Notes: generated from the sequence alone by a model not told the origin. DNA of 49,374 bases from Bacteroidota bacterium (GCA_947464275.1 CANHVU010000025.1:1-49374), one strand, 5' to 3'; positions 1 through 9,403 are shown, counted from the stretch's first letter. Numbers and translations: made by a program.

Positions 1-322
<322 letters not shown>

Positions 323-423
323 CAATAAAAAATTACAATATTCTAGTAATAGTTGTGGTTAGTTGTAACTTGTTTTTTTTCAATTTATGTCAAATACTTA
401 ATGTATTATGAACTTATAAGATA

Positions 424-539
<116 letters not shown>

Positions 540-548
540 TTAAATTAA

Positions 549-573
549 CCTCACCTTTTGGTGGGGTTTTTTT
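549..573 (+). terminator. Rho-independent terminator of the rRNA operon
   Basis: CCTCACC (549-555) pairs with GGTGGGG (560-566) around a TTTT loop, followed by seven T residues. It sits right after the 5S gene. Confidence 0.9.
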
Positions 574-631
574 ATGTTTATTTTTTTTATTTAATTTATG
601 GATATACAAAATATTAGTAAACGTAGAACTT

Positions 632-1687
632 TTGGAAACACATAAAATTTATATGCAGCGTTGTATTCAATTGGCGCTAAATGGAGCTGGTTCAGTATCT
701 CCCAATCCTTTGGTTGGCTGCGTAATTGTTCATAATCAAACGATTATTGGAGAAGGTTGGCACCAACAATTTGGGCAAGCTCATGCCGAAGTGAATGCTA
801 TTCAGTCAGTTAAAGATAAAAGTTTATTGAAAGATGCTATTTTGTATGTAAACTTAGAGCCTTGTAATCATTTTGGAAAAACACCTCCTTGTGCCGATTT
901 ATTGGTAACTCATCAGTTAAAAAATGTTGTAGTTGGTATGGTTGACCCTTACGATAAGGTAGCAGGAAATGGTGTAAAAAAACTACGAGATGCGGGAATT
1001 GAAGTTACCGTTGGAGTATTAGAAAATGAATGTAAATTTTTAAACAGACGTTTTATAAAATTTGTAACCCAACTTAAGCCTTATGTAATTTTAAAATGGG
1101 CCCAAACTTGTAACGGATATATTGCTCCTGATGCTACTAAGCTAAGTGCAGAAGATTTTGAAAATCAAAGACATATAACAGATAGGATAGTTCAAAAATT
1201 GGTTCATAAATGGCGTACTCAAGAAGATGCCATTATGGTGGCTACCAATACCGCATTGTTCGATAATCCAGCGTTAAATGCTCGAGAATGGCCTGGTCGA
1301 AATCCAGTTAGGGTTTTGTTAGATAAAAATTTGCGTTTGCCAGCTGATTTAAAATTATTTGATAAAAGCACACCAACAGTCGTGTTCACACAAAAACAAA
1401 AACCAAAGGAAGAAAATTTAACTTTTATTCAGCTTGATTTTACTAAAAATTGGCTAGATGAAATGTTAAATCATTTATATAAACTAAACATTCAAAGTTT
1501 GGTTATAGAAGGAGGTTCTCTGTTTTTAGATGCAGTTATAGCAAGTAAAATTTGGGATGAAGCTATTGTGTTTTCATCGCCTAAAACTATAAACGATGGT
1601 ATAAAAGCACCTTTAATTTATGGTAATAAAATACAGCAAGAAGATATAGATGGCATTAATATGCAAGTGCTTCTAGCTGCTCATTAA
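632..1687 (+). CDS. ribD: RibD: bifunctional riboflavin biosynthesis deaminase/reductase
   Basis: RibD catalyses the second and third steps of riboflavin synthesis: deamination of the pyrimidine intermediate, then NADPH-dependent reduction of its ribosyl side chain. The N-terminal cytidine-deaminase-like domain shows the zinc motif HAE (residues 51-53) and PCNHFGKTPPC (77-87) with two cysteine ligands. The C-terminal half (about 150-351) is the RibD_C reductase domain. At 351 residues it has normal full length. I chose the TTG at 632 because homologues have a few residues before the 'YMRRC'-like block; the first ATG (653) would remove them. No Shine-Dalgarno sequence is visible. It opens a same-strand run with short gaps; no other rib gene is in the window. 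Confidence 0.95.
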   Translation: METHKIYMQRCIQLALNGAGSVSPNPLVGCVIVHNQTIIGEGWHQQFGQAHAEVNAIQSVKDKSLLKDAILYVNLEPCNHFGKTPPCADLLVTHQLKNVVVGMVDPYDKVAGNGVKKLRDAGIEVTVGVLENECKFLNRRFIKFVTQLKPYVILKWAQTCNGYIAPDATKLSAEDFENQRHITDRIVQKLVHKWRTQEDAIMVATNTALFDNPALNAREWPGRNPVRVLLDKNLRLPADLKLFDKSTPTVVFTQKQKPKEENLTFIQLDFTKNWLDEMLNHLYKLNIQSLVIEGGSLFLDAVIASKIWDEAIVFSSPKTINDGIKAPLIYGNKIQQEDIDGINMQVLLAAH

Positions 1688-1703
1688 TTATACAATTTAC
1701 TAA

Positions 1704-2576
1704 ATGATATTTTTAATTTTAAGCATTATAGCTTCCACCATTACGGTAAGTTTTTTTAAGATTTTTGAACGTGTAGGTGTAAATACATTACAGGGCATTA
1801 TTTTTAATTATATAACCTGTGCTGTTTTAGGTAATTTAATCACAAACGAAACGCCCGTAATTACTACTGATTTTTATAATCAACCTTGGTTTCCATACAC
1901 GCTATTATTAGGTTTTCTTTTCATAAGTATATTTTTTGCCATTGGCCAAACCAGTCAGAAAATGGGAGTTTCAGTAAGTATGGTTTCGGCCAAACTTTCG
2001 GTAGTAGTTCCAATCGTTTTTGCCTTGTTGTTTTTTAACGAAAGTTTAACGGTTTTTCAAATTGCAGGTATTGCATTGTCATTATTAGCTGTTTATTTTA
2101 TAAGTCAAAAACATAACGATGGCTCAACCAAAACAAAAAATATTTGGATATTGCCAGCCATTGTTTTTATTGGTAGCGGCATTATTGATACTACTTTAAA
2201 TTTAATTCAAAAACGCTTTATTCCAGCAGTTAGCGAGGCTTATGTAATTACTACAGTTTTTAGTATTGCATTTGTTTTAGGTGCTTTGTTTTTAACTTAT
2301 TTAGTAGTTTTTAAAAACGAAAAAGTAGCGTTTAAAAATGTGTATTGGGGTATGTTTTTAGGGATTCCTAATTATTTTAGTATGTTATTTTTAGTAAAAA
2401 CTTTGAGCTATTTTCCTACTGCTAGTGCTACTATTTTTCCAATTAATAATATTGGTATTGTGGCGGCAAGTACTTTGGTTTCGGTATTATTTTTTAAAGA
2501 AAAACTCAATACTAAAAACATAATCGGCCTAACATTATCGTTAATTGCCATTGCTTTAATTTCGTTACAATTTTAA
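1704..2576 (+). CDS. EamA/DMT-family membrane transporter
   Basis: A 290-residue, very hydrophobic protein. I can see about ten membrane segments in two similar halves, the layout of the drug/metabolite transporter superfamily (EamA domains). The second half begins after a polar linker near residues 140-150 (QKHNDGSTKTKN). Such proteins export amino acids, nucleosides or other small metabolites, but the substrate cannot be read from the sequence. The gene starts 16 bases after ribD and stops 9 bases before the next gene, so it is probably cotranscribed with them. Function is inferred from fold only. Confidence 0.85.
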   Translation: MIFLILSIIASTITVSFFKIFERVGVNTLQGIIFNYITCAVLGNLITNETPVITTDFYNQPWFPYTLLLGFLFISIFFAIGQTSQKMGVSVSMVSAKLSVVVPIVFALLFFNESLTVFQIAGIALSLLAVYFISQKHNDGSTKTKNIWILPAIVFIGSGIIDTTLNLIQKRFIPAVSEAYVITTVFSIAFVLGALFLTYLVVFKNEKVAFKNVYWGMFLGIPNYFSMLFLVKTLSYFPTASATIFPINNIGIVAASTLVSVLFFKEKLNTKNIIGLTLSLIAIALISLQF

Positions 2577-2585
2577 AAATCCAAT

Positions 2586-3200
2586 ATGTTATTTACCGAT
2601 ACTTATTTAACCATAACCCATGCTGCCACAGGTGAGTTTAAGGACAAAGGCAGTAAGTTTTTGGGTTTTGTTTATCCAATAAAAACGGAGGATGAAGGAA
2701 AAGAAATTGTAAAACAACTTAAAAAAGAACATCCTCAAGCCAATCATCATTGTTGGGCTATGATATTAGGCGCTGGTAAAGAGTTTCAAAAAAGTACCGA
2801 TGATAGAGAACCTGCAAATACTGCCGGAAAGCCTATTTTAAGAGCTATTTTGCAAAAAGATATAACCAATGTAATGGTAGTGGTGGTTAGGTATTTTGGC
2901 GGAAAGTTATTAGGTGTTCCTGGTTTAATTAATGCTTACCATGAAGCTGGAGTTGCTGCTTTGTTAAATGCAAATGTGGTTGAAAAACAAGTGATTGAGC
3001 AATATCAAGTGGAGGCCGAATTTATTTTGCACAATCAATTGTACAAGGTTGGTAAAAATAATGGCATTAAGGTTTATCCTAATGATTATTTAAATACAAA
3101 CTGCTTTATATTTGAAGTTAGAAAACAAAAAGCAGATGATGTAAAGAAGCAACTAAAAGATGCCGGCATTACAGAAATTAAATTTATACAAACCCTATGA
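2586..3200 (+). CDS. YigZ/IMPACT family protein (UPF0029)
   Basis: The 204-residue protein matches the YigZ/IMPACT N-terminal family. It has the characteristic block STDDREPANTAGKPIL around residues 74-89, followed by VVVVRYFGGKLLGVPGLI (about 98-115). A smaller C-terminal ferredoxin-like domain (about 140-204) completes the usual two-domain YigZ layout. Bacterial members have no firmly settled biochemical role; eukaryotic IMPACT acts on translational control through GCN1. The stop overlaps the start of the next gene by four bases (ATGA), which indicates translational coupling. Confidence 0.9.
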   Translation: MLFTDTYLTITHAATGEFKDKGSKFLGFVYPIKTEDEGKEIVKQLKKEHPQANHHCWAMILGAGKEFQKSTDDREPANTAGKPILRAILQKDITNVMVVVVRYFGGKLLGVPGLINAYHEAGVAALLNANVVEKQVIEQYQVEAEFILHNQLYKVGKNNGIKVYPNDYLNTNCFIFEVRKQKADDVKKQLKDAGITEIKFIQTL

Positions 3201-4954
3201 AAAAATTAGCCATTGTTTTAGGTTTATTGATCGGTCAAATAGTGCAAGCTCAAAATACTGAGTTTGTTAATTACTTTAAAAATAAAAAGGCCCAATTGAT
3301 AATGGCTAATGCTTCTTTGGTTTTAGCTAATAGTAAGTTTGAATTAGCAAAGCAAAATATAGATTTAAGCCAATTAGCAAAGCAATATTTGTTGGATAAT
3401 TTAACTGAACTAAAACTAAGCAATGTTGATTTAGAATTGGTTCATACTTATCAAAGTTTAGTTGGTACGCATTATCAATTTACTCAAACCTATTTGGGCT
3501 CAAAAGTTTATCAATCAAATGTAAAGATTGCTATAAATAATTATGGACAAGTAATTAATATAGTGAACGATTTAGTTGATTTGCGTAATATTAACTTACC
3601 TACATCAGCAATTGCTGCCAATCAAATTTGGGCATTTAATGGTGTTAAATTAGTAGTTGCTAATAAACAAATTATAGGAAATAAAGAGCAGTATTTTGAT
3701 GTTGATAATCAATTGCTTTTTGAAAATGTAAAAAGTTTAAGAGCAGGAAAAGATACCAATGCTTTGGTGAAAATTTTTAATCCGGATCCTCTAACTACGG
3801 CACGAAGCCAATATGTGGCACCTTACTTAAATTACAATAAACTAGATACTCCATCGCTTAATAACGAACGAAAAAATTTAATACTAAATCTGAAATTAGA
3901 TAGTATTGGAAATTTTGTTGCTGAAAATGATTATGTATTAGTTAAGGATATATTAGGCCCTATAGCGGAACCCTTTGCGGTTAGCCATAAGGATAGTTTG
4001 GTTGTAACACGTAATACCAATATCTTTAAACAAGAAATGGCTTTATACCATATCAACCAATATCAAAAGTATATCCAAAGTTTAGGTTTTACTAATTTGC
4101 AAAATCAATTGTGGGTTGATCCATTAGGTGATTTTGGAGAAGATTCAAGATTTGAGTTTTCGACTGAAAACCCCTATATTTTGTTAGGAATTGGTGGTAT
4201 TCCTGATGCAGAAGATGCCGATGTAATTACTCATGAGTATACGCACGCTGTTGCATTTTACATAGCACCCAACACAATCGATGGGGAAGAGCGAATAGGA
4301 ATAGATGAAGGTAATGCAGATATTATGGCAGTTCTTTATTCAAGAAAACTAAGTGATTATAATTGGCGAAAAGTTTTTAATTGGGATGGAAATGAATCAT
4401 GGAATGGAAGAAACACATTAAATACCAAAAATTATTTGAATGATTTTGTTTTACAAAGATATTCTTTGGGAAATATTTGGAGTGGGGCAGTTACTGACAT
4501 TGCTGAAGAGATTGGAATTGATACTACCGTAACCTTATTACTCACAGCAATGGCTTCTTTACAAACCAATATGACAATTCCTCAATTTGCAAATATGTTT
4601 ATTCAGGCCGACAGTATATTATTTAATAAATACCATTATGGCTCCATTAAAAATTCATTTGTAAACAGAAAAATAATTAATGGTCTTTCAGCTGAAGATT
4701 TATTAAATGGAAATTTTATAAAGATTACAAATACAATAGGTTTTTCCAACGCAAATGAGTTTTTAACTATTCAAATACCAAGTAGTCAAAAATACAAAGT
4801 TTCGGTTACGGATATTCAGGGTAAGGAAATTATGTTTTTTGATAATCAATTTGAATCAACGAATATAAGTCCTATCGGATTTAATCCTGGGTTATATATT
4901 TTAAATATATCTATTGGAAATAAGAATTTTAAGTATAAAATTATAAAATACTAA
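3197..4954 (+). CDS. Secreted zinc metalloprotease with T9SS sorting domain
   Basis: A 585-residue exported protein. A signal peptide ends near residue 18 (QAQ). A prodomain resembling FTP propeptides follows (about 30-230). The catalytic part carries HEYTH (346-350) and a third zinc ligand in DEGNAD (E371), so it is a gluzincin of the M4/M36 type. The last 75 residues (from about 510) form a beta-rich domain ending in a Lys-rich tail and match type IX secretion type A sorting domains, so the enzyme is probably exported through the outer membrane and processed. The segment SLGNIWSGAV lies where thermolysin has its catalytic His-231 and reads more like fungalysin GEVWA, so the proton donor is unclear. 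It overlaps the preceding gene by four bases. Confidence 0.85.
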   Translation: MKKLAIVLGLLIGQIVQAQNTEFVNYFKNKKAQLIMANASLVLANSKFELAKQNIDLSQLAKQYLLDNLTELKLSNVDLELVHTYQSLVGTHYQFTQTYLGSKVYQSNVKIAINNYGQVINIVNDLVDLRNINLPTSAIAANQIWAFNGVKLVVANKQIIGNKEQYFDVDNQLLFENVKSLRAGKDTNALVKIFNPDPLTTARSQYVAPYLNYNKLDTPSLNNERKNLILNLKLDSIGNFVAENDYVLVKDILGPIAEPFAVSHKDSLVVTRNTNIFKQEMALYHINQYQKYIQSLGFTNLQNQLWVDPLGDFGEDSRFEFSTENPYILLGIGGIPDAEDADVITHEYTHAVAFYIAPNTIDGEERIGIDEGNADIMAVLYSRKLSDYNWRKVFNWDGNESWNGRNTLNTKNYLNDFVLQRYSLGNIWSGAVTDIAEEIGIDTTVTLLLTAMASLQTNMTIPQFANMFIQADSILFNKYHYGSIKNSFVNRKIINGLSAEDLLNGNFIKITNTIGFSNANEFLTIQIPSSQKYKVSVTDIQGKEIMFFDNQFESTNISPIGFNPGLYILNISIGNKNFKYKIIKY

Positions 4955-4966
4955 ACAATTAAAAGA

Positions 4967-5677
4967 GTGAGAAAAACGGTTTTAATTACAGGAATTACAA
5001 AGGGAATAGGACGTGCATTGGCCGAATTATTTGCCGAAGAAGGATTTAATGTAGCTGGTTGTGCGCGTAATGAAAAAGAGCTGAATACTTTTAAGGCGGA
5101 GCTTTGGAATAAATATGAAAATCAACGTTTTTTATTAGCATCGGTTGATGTTAGTGATAAGGTAGCTGTTCAAGCTTTTGCTAGCGATGTGTTAACCGAA
5201 TTTGAAACAGTTGATATATTGATTAATAATGCAGGAGTTTTTATTCCTGGAACTATTTTGGATGAAAATGACGGTGCTTTTGAAACACAAATAAATACTA
5301 ATTTGGCAAGTGCTTACCATTTAACCAGAGAAATAGTACCAACAATGAAAAAAAGAAAATATGGATATATTTTCAATATTTGTAGTACAGCAAGTATTAC
5401 TGCTTATCCTAATGGTGGTAGTTATTGCATTAGTAAATTTGCAATGCTTGGCATGACAAAAGTGTTAAGAGAGGAACTTAAAGAACATGATGTAAAAGTA
5501 ACTGCAGTGATACCCGGAGCTACTTTAACTGACAGTTGGAATGGTACTGATTTACCTGAAAGTAGATTCGTAGAATCTAAAGATATTGCTGAAGCTATTT
5601 GGAATATTTTTACTTTGTCGAAAAGTGCAGTGGTTGAAGAGATAGTTATTCGTCCTCAGTTGGGTGATATATTATAA
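4967..5677 (+). CDS. Short-chain dehydrogenase/reductase (SDR)
   Basis: A classical SDR of 236 residues. It shows TGITKGIG near the N-terminus (NAD(P) binding, residues 8-15), NNAG in the middle (about 87-90), a catalytic Ser in the CSTAS block (about 140) and the YCISK catalytic Tyr/Lys motif (about 153-157). A GTG codon is the start: it places the first beta strand immediately before the glycine motif, as usual, and no in-frame ATG lies upstream. The substrate is not readable. It starts 12 bases after the protease gene, so cotranscription is likely. Confidence 0.9.
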   Translation: MRKTVLITGITKGIGRALAELFAEEGFNVAGCARNEKELNTFKAELWNKYENQRFLLASVDVSDKVAVQAFASDVLTEFETVDILINNAGVFIPGTILDENDGAFETQINTNLASAYHLTREIVPTMKKRKYGYIFNICSTASITAYPNGGSYCISKFAMLGMTKVLREELKEHDVKVTAVIPGATLTDSWNGTDLPESRFVESKDIAEAIWNIFTLSKSAVVEEIVIRPQLGDIL

Positions 5678-5720
5678 TAATACTAAATTTAGTAATTGAA
5701 CGTTTTAGCTTAATAACTTT

Positions 5721-6707
5721 ATGATGAAAAAAATTACAATTGTTATCTTAGCCATTATGGTAAATACTATTGCCAATGCTCAATTCTTTAGGTCTAATAT
5801 TGATTTCTATGAATATGATTACACTATGTCGAGCAATCGTCTTTTTTCCACTCCTAGTTATCAAAAAATTGGAGTTAAGCAAGTTGATATGAAAATGCTT
5901 GACCCAAAAACCAACAGTGTAAAACGCAGCATAAGTTATTTAATTAATAAAAATGGAGTTAGGTATCAATATAATTATTTTAATAAAAAAGGAGTTTTAA
6001 CTTCATCTCACTATTATCATTTAATTGATAGTTTTAAATACGATAAAGCTTTTTCGGTTTATAAAAAGGATACTTTTTTTACAATAAACAAATTTGATGA
6101 TAAAGGTTTATTGGTTGAAATAAATTATTACAATAGAAAACATAAACTAACAAGCGTTGGTAAATATAATTACAACGAAAAAGGTAAAATAATTAGTAAT
6201 TCTTGGTTTAATAAAAAGGGTAAAGAAACCATCAAATACGAATACAAATATTTTGAAAATGGAAGCAGAGAAGAATCGCGTTATTATAGAAATGGAAAAT
6301 TGAAAAAGGTTTATAATTATACTTGCGAACATACAGGAGTTGTGGAGAAAAAAGTTACACAACAAAATATTTGTAAAAAAAGAACTTATAATGCCGATAG
6401 TTCCTATATAGAAATATACGAAGGTCATGATAACAAAGGAAATGCATCGCGTAGAATTGCCAAATTTAGTAAAGATAGCATGCAAATAGAAGATATTTAT
6501 TTTGATAAAAACGATAAAGAAACACGCAAGTATGTTTATACTTATGAAAATAAAAACTTCAAAACCGTAGCAACATTTAGAAAAGGAAAATTAAAGAATA
6601 CAGTTAATTACGGTTATACACCTACTGGATTATCAAATGGCTACCAAATGTATAATGCTAAAGGAAAGTTAAAGTTTAATCAGGTTTACGAATACCAATA
6701 TTTTTAA
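5721..6707 (+). CDS. Secreted protein with YD-like tandem repeats, function unknown
   Basis: A 328-residue exported protein. The signal peptide ends in ANAQ near residue 21. The mature part is rich in Tyr, Lys and Asn and is built from about ten imperfect repeats of 20-25 residues with the pattern Y-x-Y-(3)-G-K and F/Y-N-K-K-G-K, for example YNYNEKGKI, SWFNKKGKE, RYYRNGKLK and MYNAKGKLK. These resemble the beta-hairpin repeats of RHS/YD and YwqK-type proteins, which form elongated beta sheets at the cell surface. No catalytic motif is seen. It follows the SDR gene by 43 bases. Base composition is like its neighbours. Confidence 0.8.
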   Translation: MMKKITIVILAIMVNTIANAQFFRSNIDFYEYDYTMSSNRLFSTPSYQKIGVKQVDMKMLDPKTNSVKRSISYLINKNGVRYQYNYFNKKGVLTSSHYYHLIDSFKYDKAFSVYKKDTFFTINKFDDKGLLVEINYYNRKHKLTSVGKYNYNEKGKIISNSWFNKKGKETIKYEYKYFENGSREESRYYRNGKLKKVYNYTCEHTGVVEKKVTQQNICKKRTYNADSSYIEIYEGHDNKGNASRRIAKFSKDSMQIEDIYFDKNDKETRKYVYTYENKNFKTVATFRKGKLKNTVNYGYTPTGLSNGYQMYNAKGKLKFNQVYEYQYF

Positions 6708-6803
6708 TTTATGGTGCTCTATTTTAAAGCTGACTAACTTTTTGTATTGTACTGATTTTTTTACTAAACCAAGTCTTAATGGCAAATAACTTCTAACAAC
6801 TTT

Positions 6804-6811
6804 TATATTTG
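6804..6811 (+). promoter_or_regulatory. Candidate -7 box TATATTTG
   Basis: TATATTTG matches the Bacteroidota -7 consensus TAnnTTTG exactly and lies 35 bases before the FAD monooxygenase start. No good TTG -33 element is seen at the usual distance, so this rests on the -7 box alone. Confidence 0.45.
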
Positions 6812-6846
6812 CAAATTCTAATAGCAATAAATAAGGTTAAATAACA

Positions 6847-8289
6847 ATGGAGGACGTGCAAGCTAGTAATTGGACAATTTGTAACGAATGTGAGGGTAAA
6901 GGAAAACAAAACCGACTTGTTAAAGTAACTCCTAAAAAAGACCATTACTCAACTTCAAAACTAGCTGAAATTGATTTTGCTGTTATCTATAAATCGCATT
7001 TAGAAAACTGCCCTAAATGCCAAGGAAAAGGATTATTACAATCTGCACATCCGCCTAAACCTAATGAAATTGATTATCCTCATGTGGCTATTATTGGTGG
7101 AGGTATTGGTGGTGTAGCATTAGCCATAGCTTGTTTACATCGAGGTATTTCGTTTACCATTTTTGAGCGTGATACTAGTTTTGATGCCCGTTCGCAAGGC
7201 TATGGACTTACTTTGCAACAAGCTAGTAAAGCTATTGCAGGACTTGGAATTTTATCTTTAAACCAAGGTGTAGTTTCTACCAAACATGTGGTTTTTAATA
7301 CTGAAGGAAAAATTATTGGAGAATGGGGCATGCGCAAATGGTTGGAGTTAAATCCTGAGGCGTTACCACGTAAAAGTAACATACACAATATTCATATTGC
7401 TCGTCAAGAGTTGCGCCAAGCGCTAATAAATCAATTAGGTGGCCCTGAAATGATAAAATGGGGACATCAACTTACTGCAATAAGAACATTAGATGGTAAT
7501 AAGGTAAACCTAACTTTTAATGAAAATGGAACTGAAAAAAATGTAACAGCCGATTTAGTTGTAGGTGCTGATGGAATTAGGAGTACCGTTCGTAAATTTA
7601 TCATTGGCGATGAAGCTACGCCATTACAATATTTAGGCTGTATGGTAATATTGGGTATTTGTCCGCTCAGCGCGCTTCAAGGTATTGAAAGCACTTTACT
7701 CGACTCTGCTACCGTTTTTCAAACAGCCAATGGAAGTGAACGCATTTATATGATGCCTTATACTGCCGATTCTGTGATGTGGCAATTGAGTTTTCCTATG
7801 GACGAAGAACAGGCCAAAACCTTAAGTGCTAAAGGCGCACAAGCGTTAAAAGATGAAGCAGTTAGAATTACACAATGGCATTCACCCGTACCGCAAATAG
7901 TGGCTGCTACTCAAGCTTCGCAAGTTTCGGGTTATCCTGTGTATGATAGAGAATTATTACAACCCGAAATGCTTAAAAATGCAGGTTCGGTTACTTTAAT
8001 TGGTGATGCTGCGCATCCTATGAGTCCGTTTAAAGGCCAAGGTGCTAACCAAGCTTTACTCGATGCATTGGCATTAGCTAGAGCTATAACTGAAGGTTGC
8101 AAACCATCCATTAATTGGAGAGCGGATGGACTGCGAAACCGCATTTTAGAAAATTTTGAAATAGAAATGATGACGCGGAGTGCAGGAAAAGTAAAAGATT
8201 CAAGAGCTGCAGCACAGTTTTTACATTCAGATATAGTATTGCAAGAAGGAAATATTACCCGTGGTGGTTGCGCGCGACAAGGGCAGTAG
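6847..8289 (+). CDS. FAD-dependent monooxygenase with N-terminal DnaJ-type zinc finger
   Basis: A 480-residue protein with an unusual fusion. Residues 12-19 (CNECEGKG) and 55-62 (CPKCQGKG) are two CxxCxGxG repeats of the DnaJ cysteine-rich type, enough for one zinc site. A class A flavoprotein monooxygenase of the PHBH type follows: the dinucleotide motif GGGIGG (84-89), a central DG block (VVGADGIRS, about 238-246) and the second FAD motif GDAAHP near 386-391, then KGQGANQALLDA. Family members hydroxylate aromatic or polyketide substrates using NAD(P)H and oxygen; the substrate here is unknown. A -7 box lies upstream and no partner gene is adjacent. The zinc finger may bind a protein partner or stabilise the enzyme; that is inference. 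Confidence 0.85.
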   Translation: MEDVQASNWTICNECEGKGKQNRLVKVTPKKDHYSTSKLAEIDFAVIYKSHLENCPKCQGKGLLQSAHPPKPNEIDYPHVAIIGGGIGGVALAIACLHRGISFTIFERDTSFDARSQGYGLTLQQASKAIAGLGILSLNQGVVSTKHVVFNTEGKIIGEWGMRKWLELNPEALPRKSNIHNIHIARQELRQALINQLGGPEMIKWGHQLTAIRTLDGNKVNLTFNENGTEKNVTADLVVGADGIRSTVRKFIIGDEATPLQYLGCMVILGICPLSALQGIESTLLDSATVFQTANGSERIYMMPYTADSVMWQLSFPMDEEQAKTLSAKGAQALKDEAVRITQWHSPVPQIVAATQASQVSGYPVYDRELLQPEMLKNAGSVTLIGDAAHPMSPFKGQGANQALLDALALARAITEGCKPSINWRADGLRNRILENFEIEMMTRSAGKVKDSRAAAQFLHSDIVLQEGNITRGGCARQGQ

Positions 8290-8349
8290 TTCTGAACTAT
8301 AGTAATAAGTAAATGGTATATTTAGTTAATCTTCAAAAAGTCTTTCTGC

Positions 8350-8430
8350 TTTCTTTTTCCTTAGATGAAAAAGAAACAAAAAATCATGGCAAAAAAATGC
8401 TTCCACGCGCATCCCGAAAGCTTTCGGGAT
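8350..8430. repeat. Intergenic hairpin element, two inverted repeats
   Basis: Two structures lie in the 258-base gap after the monooxygenase gene. TTTCTTTTTC (8350-8359) is a perfect inverted repeat with GAAAAAGAAA (8367-8376). A perfect 20-base palindrome, ATCCCGAAAG joined to CTTTCGGGAT, spans 8411-8430 and is followed by a short T run. The sequence around it is more GC-rich than its surroundings. It may terminate transcription or be a dispersed repeat. No second copy is in this window. Confidence 0.6.
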
Positions 8431-8547
8431 TTTTGCCGACCCAACCCACATCGCTAATGGAATAAAGATTTTCATAATTTTTATTCATAAATTTGAGTCA
8501 GCTTTTTTGATTTTAAAGGTATTAAGTTATTCTTGAGATTCAACTAT

Positions 8548-9210
8548 TTAGTTTAGTTTTTCACTTCCATGAAAGTCTTTGCATTTACAAATTATATGAT
8601 ATTTTCTTTTATCTGTTACTGTGAAAATATAAGAATCAGTTCCTAAATCAAAAAAAAGTAGTTTTTTGTTTACTTCAACTAAGTCTTTATCTATGGCTTT
8701 AAAGAGTTTTAGAATGTAAAATTGATCTTCAGAGTTATCAATATTTTCTTCATATAAATTGTTGGTATTGATCCATGAAATATCTTTATTTATTAATAAT
8801 GAAACAAACGATTTAACTTCCCCTTCGTTTTCTTCGCCATTTGAATCAACTATTAATGATAGGTTTTTTATAGATGAGAAATCTTGAATTATTTCAATTG
8901 GACTAAGTTTTATTTTATTTTTTTGAAAACTTATATTATAGAATGTTTCAAATTCTTCCATATTGTTTTCAAATAAAAGTTTGCCAATTTCTAGGTATTC
9001 TTTCATTTTCCTTTTCATTCCTTTTGTTTCCTTTATTTCATCTTTAATTAGGAAAATTATTGAAATAAATACAAGGACACCAAATCCAAAGTATAGATAG
9101 TTTTGACCAAATTTATCACTTATAAAAGCCGTTAAAAAAGATAATCCTCCTACTAATAAAAAGAAAGCTATTATAGAAAATATTATTATGGTTTTGGTTT
9201 TAAATCTCAT
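8548..9210 (-). CDS. Hypothetical membrane protein with two N-terminal TM segments
   Basis: A 220-residue protein that I do not recognise. Two hydrophobic segments occupy about residues 7-30 and 37-56, followed by a basic stretch (KGMKRKMKE) and a soluble C-terminal domain of about 150 residues rich in Asn, Glu and Lys. The likely topology is a short hairpin anchor with a cytoplasmic domain. It stands alone: the flanking genes point the other way and it is isolated by more than 250 bases on each side. Lysine, isoleucine and phenylalanine content is high even for this window. Confidence 0.65.
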   Translation of the reverse strand: MRFKTKTIIIFSIIAFFLLVGGLSFLTAFISDKFGQNYLYFGFGVLVFISIIFLIKDEIKETKGMKRKMKEYLEIGKLLFENNMEEFETFYNISFQKNKIKLSPIEIIQDFSSIKNLSLIVDSNGEENEGEVKSFVSLLINKDISWINTNNLYEENIDNSEDQFYILKLFKAIDKDLVEVNKKLLFFDLGTDSYIFTVTDKRKYHIICKCKDFHGSEKLN

Positions 9211-9299
9211 GTTTGTTTAGGTTTAACACAAAAAACAAGTATTATGAAATTAAATTTTAAGGTTTTCATGTTGCACAAACATATCCATAATACATAAAA

Positions 9300-9330
9300 A
9301 AGCCCAATCGAAATTTTTTCGATTGGGCTT
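9300..9330. terminator. Strong bidirectional terminator hairpin
   Basis: AAGCCCAATCGAAA (9300-9313) pairs perfectly with TTTCGATTGGGCTT (9317-9330); A and T runs flank it, so it can end transcripts from either side. It lies between two genes that point away from each other (starts at 9210 and 9469), so no annotated gene ends here. Confidence 0.75.
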
Positions 9331-9403
9331 AAAAATAATAGTTCATGTTAATTTACTAATTTGAAAACTGCAAACAATCATTTTTATTGGTGTGTTATCG
9401 TTT

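Noticed and set aside
323-423. tRNA gene between 23S and 5S rRNA
   Set aside because: The spacer shows no cloverleaf or conserved T-loop; it is AT-rich filler.
5681-5694. Perfect palindrome TACTAAATTTAGTA between the SDR gene and the repeat-protein gene
   Set aside because: It is short and purely AT-rich apart from one C/G pair, so it is not convincing as an operator or terminator.
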